Shown: one piece after another, positions 1 through 9,380 of the stretch
Layout: every line of letters starts with the position of its first letter
Position numbering within the stretch: position 1 is the stretch's first letter
NCBI GenBank assembly: GCA_963747375.1
Contig: CAVVFL010000007.1
Span: forward strand, 1-64,000
Length of the DNA: 64,000 nt
Source of the DNA: Sva-07 sp963747375
Lineage (GTDB): Bacteria > Actinomycetota > Acidimicrobiia > Acidimicrobiales > Ilumatobacteraceae
Reading direction: 5' to 3'
Made by a program: the position numbers and the translations under genes
The notes under the pieces: generated by a model
Told to the model about the DNA's origin: nothing
What the model saw: the letters and a program-made list of their open reading frames with translations, nothing else
Database searches by the model: none

Positions 1-288
1 GTCGTCGGTCAGGTCGACGAGATCGACGACATCGTCGTCGCCCACCGCATCACCCTCGACCTCGATGAAGATGCACTCACCGGGGCACAGTTCGGCGGCG
101 TGGATCACATCGCCCAGATGCCGTTCGGTCACCCACGCGAGGCTGCCGGACCCACCCGGATCGTTGAGCACCTGCCCACTCTCGGCGACGTACGCGATGC
201 CGTCCTCGAGCTGCACGAACACGTCGGGACAGTGGTCGACGCACAGCCCGTCACCGGTGCACAGGTCCTGATCGATCCAGACACGCAT
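1..288 (-). CDS. ferredoxin, single-cluster (3' end outside window)
   Basis: Reading leftward from an ATG at 288 gives MRVWIDQDLCTGDGLC, with Cys10, Cys16, Cys20-Pro and a later LCPGEC at Cys68/Cys72. This is the spacing of small 3Fe-4S or 4Fe-4S ferredoxins of the type that serves cytochromes P450 and other oxygenases. The tail is rich in Asp and Val and is still open at base 1, so at least 96 codons are present but the C-terminus is missing. It is divergent from the oligopeptidase at 331, with only 42 bases between the starts. The redox partner is not visible in the window. Confidence 0.8.
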   Translation of the reverse strand, partial: MRVWIDQDLCTGDGLCVDHCPDVFVQLEDGIAYVAESGQVLNDPGGSGSLAWVTERHLGDVIHAAELCPGECIFIEVEGDAVGDDDVVDLVDLTDD

Positions 289-330
289 CGTGAGTGAACG
301 GTACCGCTGGCTGTCTACATTGGCTCGACC

Positions 331-2398
331 GTGAACGAAGAAGCCGAGCAACACGACGACCACATCGCCACGACGCCACGCGCGCCGCAGCGACCCCACA
401 CCTGGAAGCGCCCGACCGGCGACGTCGACGACCCCTACGCCTGGATGCGCCAGGTCGACGACCCCGAACTGCTCACCTACCTCGAGGCCGAGAACGCTGC
501 CGCCGAACGATTCTTCGACCCCCACGCCGACACGATCGAGACCATCTTCGGTGAGATCCGCTCCCGCGTGCAGGAGACCGACATGTCGACCCCGGTCGAG
601 TTCGGTCCGTGGTGGTACGTGACCGCCACCACCGAGGGCGAGAGCTACCCCGTCCACCACCGGGGCCCATCGGCGGACCGGGCCACCGAGCACGTGCTCC
701 TCGACGAGAACGTCGAAGCGGTCGGCCACGAGTACTTCGACCTCGGCGCGTTCGACGTGTCGACGGACCATCGCTTCGTCGCCTGGTCGACCGACACCGC
801 CGGCGACGAGCGCTACACACTGCGCATCCGCGACCTGACCACCGGAGACGACCTCGACGATCGGCTCGACGTCACGTCGAACGCCGGCGTCGCCTGGTCA
901 CACGACGGCCAGTGGCTCTTCTACGTGACGCCCGACGCCCAGGAACGCCCGGCGACCGTGTGGCGCCACCGCGTCGGCACACCACGGGTCGACGACGTCT
1001 GCGTGTTCGACGAGACCGACGAGCGATTCTTCGTCGGGCTCGGCTCCACCCGCTCGGAATCGTGGATCGTGATCCATTCGGCGAGCCGCACCAGCAGTGA
1101 GATCCGGCTCCTGCCGACCGACCGACCGACCGACGACCCGATGGTCGTGTTCGAACGGCGACCGGACGTGGAGTACGGCGTCGACCACTGGGGCGACTCG
1201 TTCGTGATGCACACGAACGACGACGCCGTCGACTTCCGGTTGTTGATCGCTCCGGCCGAGGCCGACCTGACGCAACCGGCGAGTTGGTCCGAACTCGTCG
1301 CTCACGTCCCGGGCCGGCGGATCCTCGGCGCCGACACGTTCGCAACGCATCTCGTGATCCACGAATGGGCCGATGCCCAGCCCCGGTTGCGCATCCTGTT
1401 CCGCGACGCCACGCGAGCGTGTGGTCGACCTCGGCGACGACCCCCACGACGTCGAGCCGTCGGCGAACCCGCAATGGGACACGAACCTGTTGCGATTCAC
1501 GGTCCAGTCGCTCACCACGCCCACGACGCTGTACGACGAAGACGTCTCGACCGGCGACCGCACGTTGTTGCGGCGCATCCCCACCCCCCATGTCGACCTC
1601 GACAGCTATCGCACCCGCCGGCTCTGGGCGACGGCTGACGACGGGACCCGAGTGCCGCTCGACATCGTCCACCACGTCGACACGCCTCTGGATGGCACGG
1701 CACCCGGCGTGCTCTACGGCTACGGCGCCTACGAGGCGTCGATGCCACCGTGGTTCTCCGTGGCGCGCCTGTCGCTGCTCGATCGCGGGTTCGTCTGGGC
1801 ACTCGCCCACCCGCGTGGCGGCGGCGAACTCGGTCGCCAGTGGTACCTCGACGGCAAGCTGCTCGCGAAGCCGAACACGTTCGGTGACACGATCGCGTGC
1901 GGTGAGCACCTCATCTCCGAGGGCATCGTCGACGGCGGCCGTCTGGCGATCCGTGGTGGGTCCGCGGGCGGCCTCCTCGTTGCGGCATGCATGACGCAAC
2001 GGCCCGACCTGTTCTGCAGCGTCGTGGCCGAGGTGCCGTTCGTCGACGTGATCAGCACCATGAGCGATCCGACACTTCCGCTCACCGTGACCGAGTGGGA
2101 GGAGTGGGGCGACCCTCGTGTCGAGCCGTACGCGACCTGCATTCTCGGGTACTCCCCCTACGACAACACCATCGCTGCCGACTATCCCGCCGTGTATGCG
2201 ACCGCAGGGTTGAACGATCCGCGGGTCAGCGTGCACGAACCGGCGAAGTGGATCGCCCGGCTGCGTGATGTGTCGACCGGGTCGGCGCCGATCGTGCTGC
2301 GGACCGAACTCGGCGCCGGACACGGCGGCCCGACCGGTCGCTACGACGCCTGGCGCGACGAGGCGCGCACCCTCGCCTTCATCCTCGCCACCACCTGA
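331..2398 (+). CDS. ptrB: S9 family peptidase, oligopeptidase B-like (one frameshift)
   Basis: Prolyl-oligopeptidase family serine peptidase that cleaves short peptides in the cytoplasm; oligopeptidase B prefers basic residues. The GTG at 331 opens an N-terminal part with the PYAWMRQVDDPELL start typical of the family, followed by the beta-propeller. The frame changes near 1410-1425 and the catalytic domain continues to the TGA at 2398. The catalytic domain shows the nucleophile motif GGSAGG, the Asp loop LNDPRV and the His loop GAGHGG, plus YGAYE and the HPRGGGE oxyanion region. The combined length of about 690 residues is normal. All catalytic residues survive, so a sequencing indel is more likely than a dead gene. 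Confidence 0.9.
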
Positions 2399-2451
2399 CG
2401 GCGGCCGGACACGTCACGTTCGACCCGGCCCTGCGCAGCGCTGCGTCGTGT

Positions 2452-2832
2452 TCAGGCGACGATGGCGACGACGGCAAGAACCATCAGCACGGCGTTGCGA
2501 CCCACGTGACCCCAGCCGAGGGGCTTGGCCGACCACGCGCCGAAACACGCGCACGGAGGATGCTCACCTTGAGCGAGGCGTCGGATGATCAGCGCCGTCA
2601 TGGCCGCCAGTACTGCGAGGGCGACCACGGCGGCAACGACACGCGACAGCTGCACGACGAGCACGGCGCCGAGCGCGATCTCGAACCATGGCAACACCGG
2701 AATCACGAACGACGGGGCACCGAGCCCGCGGGCCTGCTCGGGCCACTGGTCGCCGGCCGCGATCTTCGAGCCGCCGGCAACCAGGAACGTCACGCCGAGC
2801 AGGACGGACGCGGCGACGGCGAGCGACGACAA
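2452..2832 (-). CDS. MauE/DoxX-family redox-associated membrane protein
   Basis: A small protein of about 126 residues with four hydrophobic helices (from ALSSLAVAASVLLGV through VLMVLAVVAIVA). A Cys pair in the loop before the last helix reads PPCACFG, the mark of MauE-like members of the DoxX superfamily, which are thought to supply reducing power for disulfide formation in exported proteins. The start is uncertain: no ATG or GTG lies near the first helix, and a TTG at 2832 sits 5 bases after the stop of the upstream metallo-hydrolase, suggesting translational coupling. A longer N-terminal extension is open but looks like out-of-frame hydrolase sequence. Confidence 0.7.
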   Translation of the reverse strand: MSSLAVAASVLLGVTFLVAGGSKIAAGDQWPEQARGLGAPSFVIPVLPWFEIALGAVLVVQLSRVVAAVVALAVLAAMTALIIRRLAQGEHPPCACFGAWSAKPLGWGHVGRNAVLMVLAVVAIVA

Positions 2833-2836
2833 CGCT

Positions 2837-3670
2837 TCAGATGTCGACGGTCGTGCGCTCGCGAGCGGCGAACGCCTCGACGCCGAGCGTGGCCGCGCAC
2901 TCGATCGCTGCGCCGAGGATCGTGTCGAGGTCATCGTCGTCGTGAGCAGGATCGTGATGGAACAGCGCAAGACGTTTCACCCCACAGGTGGCGGCGAGCC
3001 ACACGGCGTACTCGGGCGTGCAGTGACCCCAATCGCGCTTGGTCTCGAACTCCTCGGGCGTGTACTGCGCGTCGTGGATGAGCAGGTCGGCGTCGGCACA
3101 CAGTTCGAGGACACCCGGCCATGCCGAGTGCGTCCCGTCGGCAGGCATCTGATGATCGCTCATGTAGACGACCGACCGTCCGCCCCACTCGACGCGGTAG
3201 CCGACGGTGTGGCCCACATGCGGGATCAGGCGGGTCATCACCTTCGCGTCGCCGACGGCGAACTCGTCGTCGCCGATCTCGTGGAGGTCGACCATGCCGG
3301 GAAACATCGAGAAGTGGATCGGGAAGAGCGGCGGCTTGATCGTGTCGGCGAAGACCTCGGCAACCGTGATGTCGCCCGGTTGCACCGGCGCGTAGATCGT
3401 GACGTTCGCGCCCGCCCGAAGGAACGGCTTGAAGAACGGCAGACCCTGGATGTGATCCCAGTGCAGGTGACTCAGCAGGCACGTGCCGCGGAACGGTTCG
3501 TCGACCGGCTGGGTCTGGCCGAAGTAGCGCAGCCCGGTGCCCAGATCGAACAGAATCGGGTCGTGCCCCGGGATCGACAACGAGACGCAGGACGTGTTGC
3601 CCCCGTACCTGGCGATCTCCTCGCCGTGGCACGGCGTCGACCCACGGACACCGTGAAACGTCACCTGCAT
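2837..3670 (-). CDS. MBL-fold metallo-hydrolase
   Basis: Metallo-beta-lactamase-fold hydrolase of 277 residues. The metal motif HLHWDH is followed by a second ligand in LIPHVGHTVGY, an Asp in SDHQMP and a late His in LFHHDP. The N-terminal VTFHGVRGSTP with RYGGNTSCV is typical of the RNase Z/phosphodiesterase-like branch (cyclic phosphodiesterase-like), but the substrate cannot be told. The ATG at 3670 is chosen because it starts exactly at the conserved first strand; the frame stays open further upstream without family resemblance. Its stop adjoins the MauE-like gene, so the two are probably cotranscribed. Confidence 0.85.
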   Translation of the reverse strand: MQVTFHGVRGSTPCHGEEIARYGGNTSCVSLSIPGHDPILFDLGTGLRYFGQTQPVDEPFRGTCLLSHLHWDHIQGLPFFKPFLRAGANVTIYAPVQPGDITVAEVFADTIKPPLFPIHFSMFPGMVDLHEIGDDEFAVGDAKVMTRLIPHVGHTVGYRVEWGGRSVVYMSDHQMPADGTHSAWPGVLELCADADLLIHDAQYTPEEFETKRDWGHCTPEYAVWLAATCGVKRLALFHHDPAHDDDDLDTILGAAIECAATLGVEAFAARERTTVDI

Positions 3671-3837
3671 GCCGTCCGCCGCGGCATCTGAACTCTGTGA
3701 ACCCCCGATGAACGCACGATAGATCGTTTGCCGAGCTTCCGAGCAAACGCAAGAAACGTACCTTCGTCGCACGTCGCTGTGCGGCGTCGTGACCTCGGGG
3801 CCGAGCCCTCGCCGAGAGCATTGCTACGGTCGACGCC

Positions 3838-5293
3838 ATGGCAGACGTCGACGATCGCCCCGCCCTTCCCGACGGGATCGTGGTGGTGGTCAAGGAGGAA
3901 TGCGCCACCTGCCATGCCATCGAGCCGGTGCTCGTTCAACTCGCCGACAGCGTGTCGCTCACGGTCTACACCCAGGACGACGCCGGCTTTCCCGCCGAGC
4001 CGGCGGCGATCCACGACGCCGATCTCTCCGTCAGTTGGCACTACGAGATCGAGACGGTGCCCACGGTGATTCGCGTCGTCGACGGCCTCGAGGTGGAGCG
4101 AACGATCGGCTGGCGCCGTGACGAGTGGGAGCGCGTCACCGGAGTCGCCGGTCTGGGACCCGATCTCCCGATGATGCGGCCGGGCTGCGGATCGATGAGT
4201 GTCGACCCCGACCTCGTCGATGCGCTCAACGTGCGATTCGGCGCCTCGGTGCTCGCCGCCGCGGCGCATCGACATCGCCGCCGCCGAGGACGAGATGGAG
4301 ATGATGTTCACTCGAGGGTGGACCGACGGCCTCCCGGTCGTGCCGCCGACCGAGCAACGCGTGATGCGCATGCTGACGGGAACGTCGCGGGCGCCGTCCG
4401 ACATCGTCGCGACCGTGCCGCCCGATCTCGTCGACGTCACCGTCGAGAAGGTGGCGATCGCGGCGGTCATGGCGGGCTGTCTGCCCGAGTACCTGCCATG
4501 GGTGCTGACCGCGGTCGAAGCGGCGTGCAACTCGGAGTTCAACATGCACGGCCTGCTCGCGACGACGATGCCGGTCGGGCCGGTGATCGTGTGCAGCGGG
4601 CCCGGCACACGGGCGATCGGGATGAACTCCGGCGGCAACGCCCTCGGCCAGGGCAACCGGGCGAATGCCACGATCGGACGCGCGCTGCAACTCGTCGTGC
4701 GCAACGTCGGCGGCGGCCGCCCCGGTGAGGTCGACCGCGCCGACCCACGGCAGCCCGGGCAAGATCGGGTTCTGCTTCGCCGAGAACGACGCCGAGTCGC
4801 CGTACGGAACCCTCGCCACCGAGCACGGCATCGAGCCGGGCATCGACGCGCTCACCGTGTTCGCCGGCGAGGGAACACGCTGCGTCGTCGACCAGTTGTC
4901 GCGCGAACCCGACTCGCTCGCCCGGTCACTCGCCGCGAGCCTCCAGGCGATGCATCACCCCAAGCTCGTGCTCGGATTCGACGCGATCTTGGTGATGGGG
5001 CCGGAACACGCCCGGGTGTTCGCCGACGCCGGATGGGATCGCGACCAGATCGTCGCGGGCATCTCGGAGCATCTGAACCGACCGGGATCCGAACTCGTTC
5101 GGGGCGCCGATGGCATGGCCGAGGGTCTGCCCGAGGCGTTCGCCGACGCTGCCGTCGCTCCCGAAGTTCCGACCCGGGCGGCCTCATGCTCGCCTACGCC
5201 GGCGGCGGCGCCGGCCTGTTCTCGGAGATCATCGGCGGCTGGGCGAACGGCGACGTCGGCTCGAAGCCGGTCACCCGGGCCGTGACATACTGA
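3838..5293 (+). CDS. thioredoxin-fold protein fused to UGSC-associated domain (several frameshifts)
   Basis: Residues 1 to about 110 form a thioredoxin fold with KEECATCHAIEP (a CxxC redox pair near residues 22-25) and a cis-Pro segment ETVPTV. A linker with RPGCGSMSV leads to a large conserved domain of unknown function with DGLPVVPPT, EKVAIAAVMAGC, NMHGLLATTMPVGP and ANATIGRALQL, ending in GGGAGLFSEIIGGW. From memory, this fused architecture is the usual upstream neighbour of UGSC selenoproteins. The reading frame shifts near 4262, near 4730 and twice around 5160-5190; conserved blocks are intact on both sides of each shift. The stop is 7 bases before the selenoprotein start, so they form one operon. 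A redox role is inferred. Confidence 0.75.
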
Positions 5294-5300
5294 ACCGACC

Positions 5301-5940
5301 ATGACTGCCACGGCGACTCGCACGATTCTCGATCCGACGAGCGAGCGCACGATTGCGGAGCGTCAACGCCTGTGCCCGACCGGCGTCGCTCGATGGTCTG
5401 ACGGTCGGCCTGCTCGACATCTCGAAGCCACGCGGCGACGTGTTCCTGAACCGGATCGAGGAGCGCCTGGTCGGCATCGGCGCAACGGTCAAGCGGTACC
5501 GCAAGCCGACGTTCACGAAGCCGGCTCCCGTGGACCTTCGCCATCAGATCTCCGTCGAGTGTCAGGTCGTGATCGAGGCCTTGGCCGATTGAGGCAGTTG
5601 TACGTCGTGCAGTGTGCACGACATCAGCGATCTGGAACTGCGAGGCGTGCCGGGGATGTTCGTCGCCTCCGAACAGTTCGTCGACGCGGCGATTGCCCAG
5701 TCGACGTCGTTGGGGTTTCCGTCGGTCGCCCGCGTGTTCACCCCGCACCCGATCCAGGACCGCACCGACGACGAGATGATCGCCTACGCCGACGCCGCCT
5801 TCGACGCCATCCTCGCCGCCGTCACCTCGCCGGCCGACCCTCGAAACCCCCCAACCACCTCCGAAATTCTCCTGGCGGTGCGCGCTCAGCGCGCACCCCG
5901 AGGAGAATTTCGGAGGTGGTTGGGGGTCAGGGCGAGGTGA
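5301..5940 (+). CDS. UGSC-family selenoprotein (in-frame UGA = Sec)
   Basis: ATG at 5301 gives TILDPTSERTIAER; after one frameshift near 5350-5380 the frame reads LDGLTVGLLDISKPRGDVF and KRYRKPTFTKPAPVDLRH, reaching ALAD and then TGA at 5590-5592. The same frame continues at once with GSCTSCSVHDI, GVPGMFVASEQFVDAA and VFTPHPIQDRTDDEM, all conserved in UGSC-family proteins. The motif is therefore U-G-S-C-T-S-C, with selenocysteine encoded by the UGA; a hairpin fit for SECIS lies just after it. Some relatives carry Cys instead. The biochemical function is unknown; selenium plus a partner CxxC protein suggests a redox reaction. The frame runs through a large palindrome and ends at 5940, overlapping the stop of the convergent gene, so the C-terminal tail is unsure. 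Confidence 0.85.
5604..5622 (+). promoter_or_regulatory. SECIS-like hairpin for selenocysteine insertion
   Basis: Eleven bases after the UGA (5590-5592), the arms GTCGTGCA (5604-5611) and TGCACGAC (5615-5622) pair perfectly around the loop GTG, or a 7-bp stem around AGTGT. The first loop G lies 19 bases past the UGA, inside the roughly 16-37 base window known for bacterial SECIS elements read by SelB, and the loop begins with G-U as in characterised elements. The structure lies inside the coding frame, as bacterial SECIS must. Confidence 0.75.
5848..5926. repeat. 79-base near-perfect palindrome between convergent genes
   Basis: A perfect 26-bp stem pairs 5848-5873 with 5901-5926. Inside it a second perfect 9-bp stem, GGTGCGCGC (5877-5885) with GCGCGCACC (5889-5897), closes a TCA loop. 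It sits directly against the stop of the CitE-like gene (5927-5929) and within the 3' end of the selenoprotein frame. There is no T-tract, but the position between convergent genes suits a bidirectional terminator or a REP-type dispersed hairpin. Confidence 0.85.
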
Positions 5941-6803
5941 GGGCGGCGATGGCGGCGGCGGTTGCCAGGACGCGGCGGGCGTTGTCGACGTGGAGGTTCT
6001 CGATCATTCGGCCGTCGACCGTCACCACACCCTTGCCCTCGGCGACCGCCTCGTCGAATGCGGCGATGACGCGCTGGGCGTAGTCGACGTCATCGGCCGT
6101 CGGTGCCCACATGTCGTTGGCGGGCTCGACCTGGCTCGGGTGGATGAGCGTCTTGCCGTCGAAGCCCATCTCCATGCCCTGACGACACTCGGCCTCGAAC
6201 CCCTCGGGGTTCTTCACGTCGTTGTACACGCCGTCGAGGATCACCTTGCCGGCTTCACGAGCGGCGAGCAGCGCCGTCGCCAGGTGCGACACGAGCGGGT
6301 GACGACCGGGTACGAGCGGAGAGCGCAGTTCCTTGGCGAGGTCGTTCGTGCCCATCACGAGCACCGCGACTCGGGGGTGCGCGGCGATCGAACGGACGTT
6401 GAACATCGCCGTCGGCGTCTCGATCATCGGCCAGATCATCACGCTCGCCGGCGCGCCGGCCTGCGTCGAGCAGTGCCGACACCTCGTCGATGTACTCGAC
6501 CGAGTCGACCTTCGGGATCACGACCGCAGACGGCGACGCCGCGCCTGCGGCGAGCACGTCGTCACGACCCCACTGCGTGTCGAGGCCGTTGCACCGGATC
6601 GTGAGCTCCCGATTGCCGTACAGCCCGGACTGCACGGCCGCGACCGCCTTGGCGCGCGCATCGGGCTTGGCGTCGGGCGCTACGGCGTCCTCGAGGTCGA
6701 AGATGATCGCGTCGGCCGGAATCGTCTGTGCCTTCTCGAGCGCACGGTCGTTCGCCGCCGGCATGTACAGCACCGAGCGGCGCGGTCGGAGGTCGTGGTT
6801 CAT
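5927..6803 (-). CDS. CitE-like HpcH/HpaI aldolase / acyl-CoA lyase (one frameshift)
   Basis: Citrate-lyase-beta-type TIM barrel, cleaving or forming (methyl)malyl-, citramalyl- or similar CoA esters. Start ATG at 6803 behind GGAG; the N-terminus RRSVLYMPAAND and FDLEDAVAPDAK (metal/active-site region) is followed by PKVDSVEYI. The frame changes near 6445, then MIETPTAMFNV, LVMGTNDLAKEL, DGVYNDVKN and GKTLIHPSQVEP complete the family signature. About 290 residues, the usual length. It lies 10 bases downstream of a second CitE-like gene, in the same operon. Confidence 0.85.
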
Positions 6804-6813
6804 GGTCGTCTCC

Positions 6814-7877
6814 TCAGAAGCCGTAGCGAGCGGCGAGTTCGGGGTCGCGTTCGGACAGGGCATGGGCCAGTTCGACGACGACGCGGCACTGCTTCACCGA
6901 GGCGTCGTCCTCCATCTTGCCGTCGAGCATGATCGCGCCGGTTCCGTCCCCCATCGCCTCGATGACCCGCTGCGCGTGGGCGACGTCGGCGGGGTCGGGG
7001 CTGAAGACCTTCTTGGCGATGGCGATCTGCACCGGGTGCAGGCTCCACGCGCCGACACATCCGAGCAGATAGGCGTTGCGGAACTGGTCCTCGCAGGCAA
7101 CGGTGTCCTTGATGTCGCCGAACGGTCCGTAGAACGGCAGGATCCCGTTGGTGACGCACGCGTCGACCATGCGGGCGATCGTGTAGTGCCACAGATCCTG
7201 CTGGTACGTCGTGCGGGGCGCCTCGATGTCGTCAGCCCCCTCGGCATCCTTCGGGGGTCGGCACGCACCAGGTAGCCGGGATGCCCGCCGCCGACGCGGG
7301 TCGTCTTCATCCGACGGTTGGCGGCGAGATCGGCAGGGCCGAGCGACAGACCCTGCATGCGTGGCGACGCCGCACAGATCTCCTCGACATTCGCCACTCC
7401 CCTGGCGGTCTCCAAGATGGCGTGGACGAGCAGCGGCTTCGTCAGACCGGCCTTCGCCTCGAGTTGGGCGAGCAGGCGGTCGACGTAGTGGATGTCCTCG
7501 GGCCCCTCGACCTTCGGGATCATGATCACGTCGAGCGCCTCGCCGGCCTCGAGCACAGCGGCGGTGAGGTCGTCGAGACCCCACGGCGAGTCGAGGCTGT
7601 TGACTCGAGTCCAGAACTGCGTGTCGCCGAAGTCGACGGTCGTTGCGACCTCGACGAGGCCGGCGCGAGCGGCTTCCTTCTGATCGGCCGGCACGCCGTC
7701 TTCGAGGTTGGCGAGCAAGATGTCGACGGTCGGTGCGATGTCGGGCACCTTGGAACGCATCTTCTCGTTGGCGGCGGGGAAGAAGTGGATCATCCGGCTC
7801 GGGGGAAACGGGATCTCCCGGACGGGTTCGGGGGCCCCGACGGCGAGCGGACGGTAGAAGTCTTTGGCTGGACGCAC
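6814..7877 (-). CDS. malyl-CoA lyase-like HpcH/HpaI aldolase (one frameshift)
   Basis: Second CitE-superfamily enzyme, closer to L-malyl-CoA/beta-methylmalyl-CoA lyases: SRMIHFFPAANEKM, DILLANLEDGVPAD, FWTRVNSLDSPWG, IMIPKVEGPEDIHYVD and LGPADLAANRRM. After a frame change near 7250 it continues with LWHYTIARMVDACV, FRNAYLLGCVGAWSLHPVQI and a C-terminal helical extension. The GTG at 7877 is the only start just before the conserved core; total near 354 residues. Paired with the downstream CitE-like gene and close to a MaoC dehydratase, it suggests an acyl-CoA lyase/hydratase route handling C4-C5 dicarboxyl-CoA esters; the precise substrate is not readable. Confidence 0.8.
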
Positions 7878-7949
7878 GACCCAACCGTACGCCGTCCGAC
7901 CCCGGCGCGCGCAGCCGAGACCTGTCCGACGACATCGAGTACGTCGACG

Positions 7950-8802
7950 TTACGTCTGAGGTCCGACGCCTCGGATGTACGCCGGGCAGGGCGAGCGTGG
8001 TCCCGTCGAGTCGTCGACGAGGCCGTCGGCGACGAGGCCGTCGACGATGCGGGCGTCGAAGTCGCCGACGGGTCGCGGCCCGCCGCCCAACCGCTTCAGG
8101 ACACGACCACGGGCCTGGCGGTCACTGCCTTCGAACGGAGCCTGACGCGTGCTCACCCCGGCCGAACCGATGGCCGGGTCGGGATCCGGTCGACCGCTGA
8201 CGAACCACGCACACGACGACGTGAGCGGGCACTCGTCGCACTTCGGCGCCGGTCGGCACACCGTGGCTCCGAGATCCATGAACACCTGGTTCCAGAGCCA
8301 TCCGTCGCCGGCGGGAACGAGGTCGTCGGCCGACGCCTGAGCCCGTTTCGGGGTCAGACGCTCGCCGGCGGTCCGGGCGAGGACGCGAGCGATGTTCGTG
8401 TCGACGACGGCCACGTCGCGCTCGTACGCGAACGCGAGCACGGCCCGAGCCGTGTACGGACCGATGCCGGGTAGCGCCAAGAGCGCGTCGAGGTCGTCGG
8501 GCAACCGGCCGCCGTGTTCGGACACCACGACACGCAGCCGTCGCGTGCAGGTTCCTCGCCCGCCTCGGATACCCGAGACCCTGCCAGAGTCGCAGGACAT
8601 CGGCCAGTGACGCCTCGGCGCACGCCGACGGGGCGGGAAATGCCTCGAGGAACGCCGTCCACTTCGGAATCACCCGATCGGCCTGGGTCTGCTGCAGCAT
8701 CACCTCGGCGACGAGGATCCGCCACGGGTCGCGTTCGCGGCGCCACGGCAGATCGCGCAGGTCGCGAGCACCCCACGCGAGGACGGCGCCGGGATCGATC
8801 AC
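7950..8802 (-). CDS. mutY: A/G-specific adenine glycosylase MutY (one frameshift)
   Basis: Base-excision repair enzyme removing A paired with 8-oxoG. From a GTG at 8802: DLPWRRERDPWRILVAEVMLQQTQ with the catalytic Glu, then after a frameshift near 8510 the helix-hairpin-helix LPGIGPYTARAVLAFAY, the catalytic Asp in VVDTNIARV, and an iron-sulfur loop CRPAPKCDECPLTSSC. The loop spacing is C-x5-C-x2-C-x5-C, one residue shorter in the first gap than the C-x6-C of E. coli MutY. The C-terminus ends in a short winged-helix-like segment (DARIVDGLVADGLV) rather than a full NUDIX domain. It starts about 20 bases beyond the stop of the MaoC gene. Confidence 0.85.
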
Positions 8803-8821
8803 GCGACGCGGGCACCGGTGT

Positions 8822-9338
8822 TCAGTCGGCCCAGACGTCGGTGCCGTCGTACGGACGCTTGCGTTCGGGAGCGAACTCCCGCTTCCAGATCAGCACCTTG
8901 CGGATGAAGTAGCAGACCTCCTTGCCGTCCTGGTTGAACCCCTTGGTCTCGACCTTGACGATGCCCGCGGTCAGGCTTCGACGACGACTCCTTGACTTCG
9001 AGCACCCGCGTCTCGGCGTGAATCGTGTCGCCGTGGAACGTCGGGAACTTGTGCTGCAGCGTCTCGACCTCGAGGTTGGCGATCGCCGCGCCACTGACGT
9101 CGGGCACGCTCATGCCGAGCACCAGGCTGTAGACGAGGTTGCCGACCACGACGTTGCGACCCTGCACCGACTCCGCCGCGAACCAGTCGTTGGTGTGCAA
9201 CGGATGATGGTTCATCGTGATCATGCAGAACAGGTGGTCGTCGTACTCGGTGATCGTCTTGCCGGGCCAGTGGCGCAGGACGTCGCCGGGAGTGAAGTCC
9301 TCGAGGTACCGACCGAAGGGGCGTTCGTGCACTGTCAT
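8822..9338 (-). CDS. MaoC-family dehydratase/hydratase (one frameshift)
   Basis: Single hot-dog-fold enoyl-CoA hydratase-type protein of about 172 residues. ATG at 9338 gives RYLEDFTPGDVLRHWPGKTITEYDDHLF and the active-site stretch MNHHPLHTNDWFA, followed by GNLVYSLVLGMSVPD and HGDTIHAETRV. The frame changes near 8970 and ends FIRKVLIWKREFAP, a typical C-terminal strand. With the two CitE-like lyases nearby it could hydrate an unsaturated acyl-CoA such as mesaconyl- or a fatty enoyl-CoA; this is context only. Confidence 0.8.
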
Positions 9339-9380
9339 GGATCCGACGGTACCGCTCGGTCAACCGTCGGACGAAAGCCG

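Noticed and set aside
5614..5940. The frame after the UGA considered as an independent small gene starting at GTG 5614.
   Set aside because: It begins in the middle of a conserved domain, has no Shine-Dalgarno, and family similarity continues across the UGA in the same frame.
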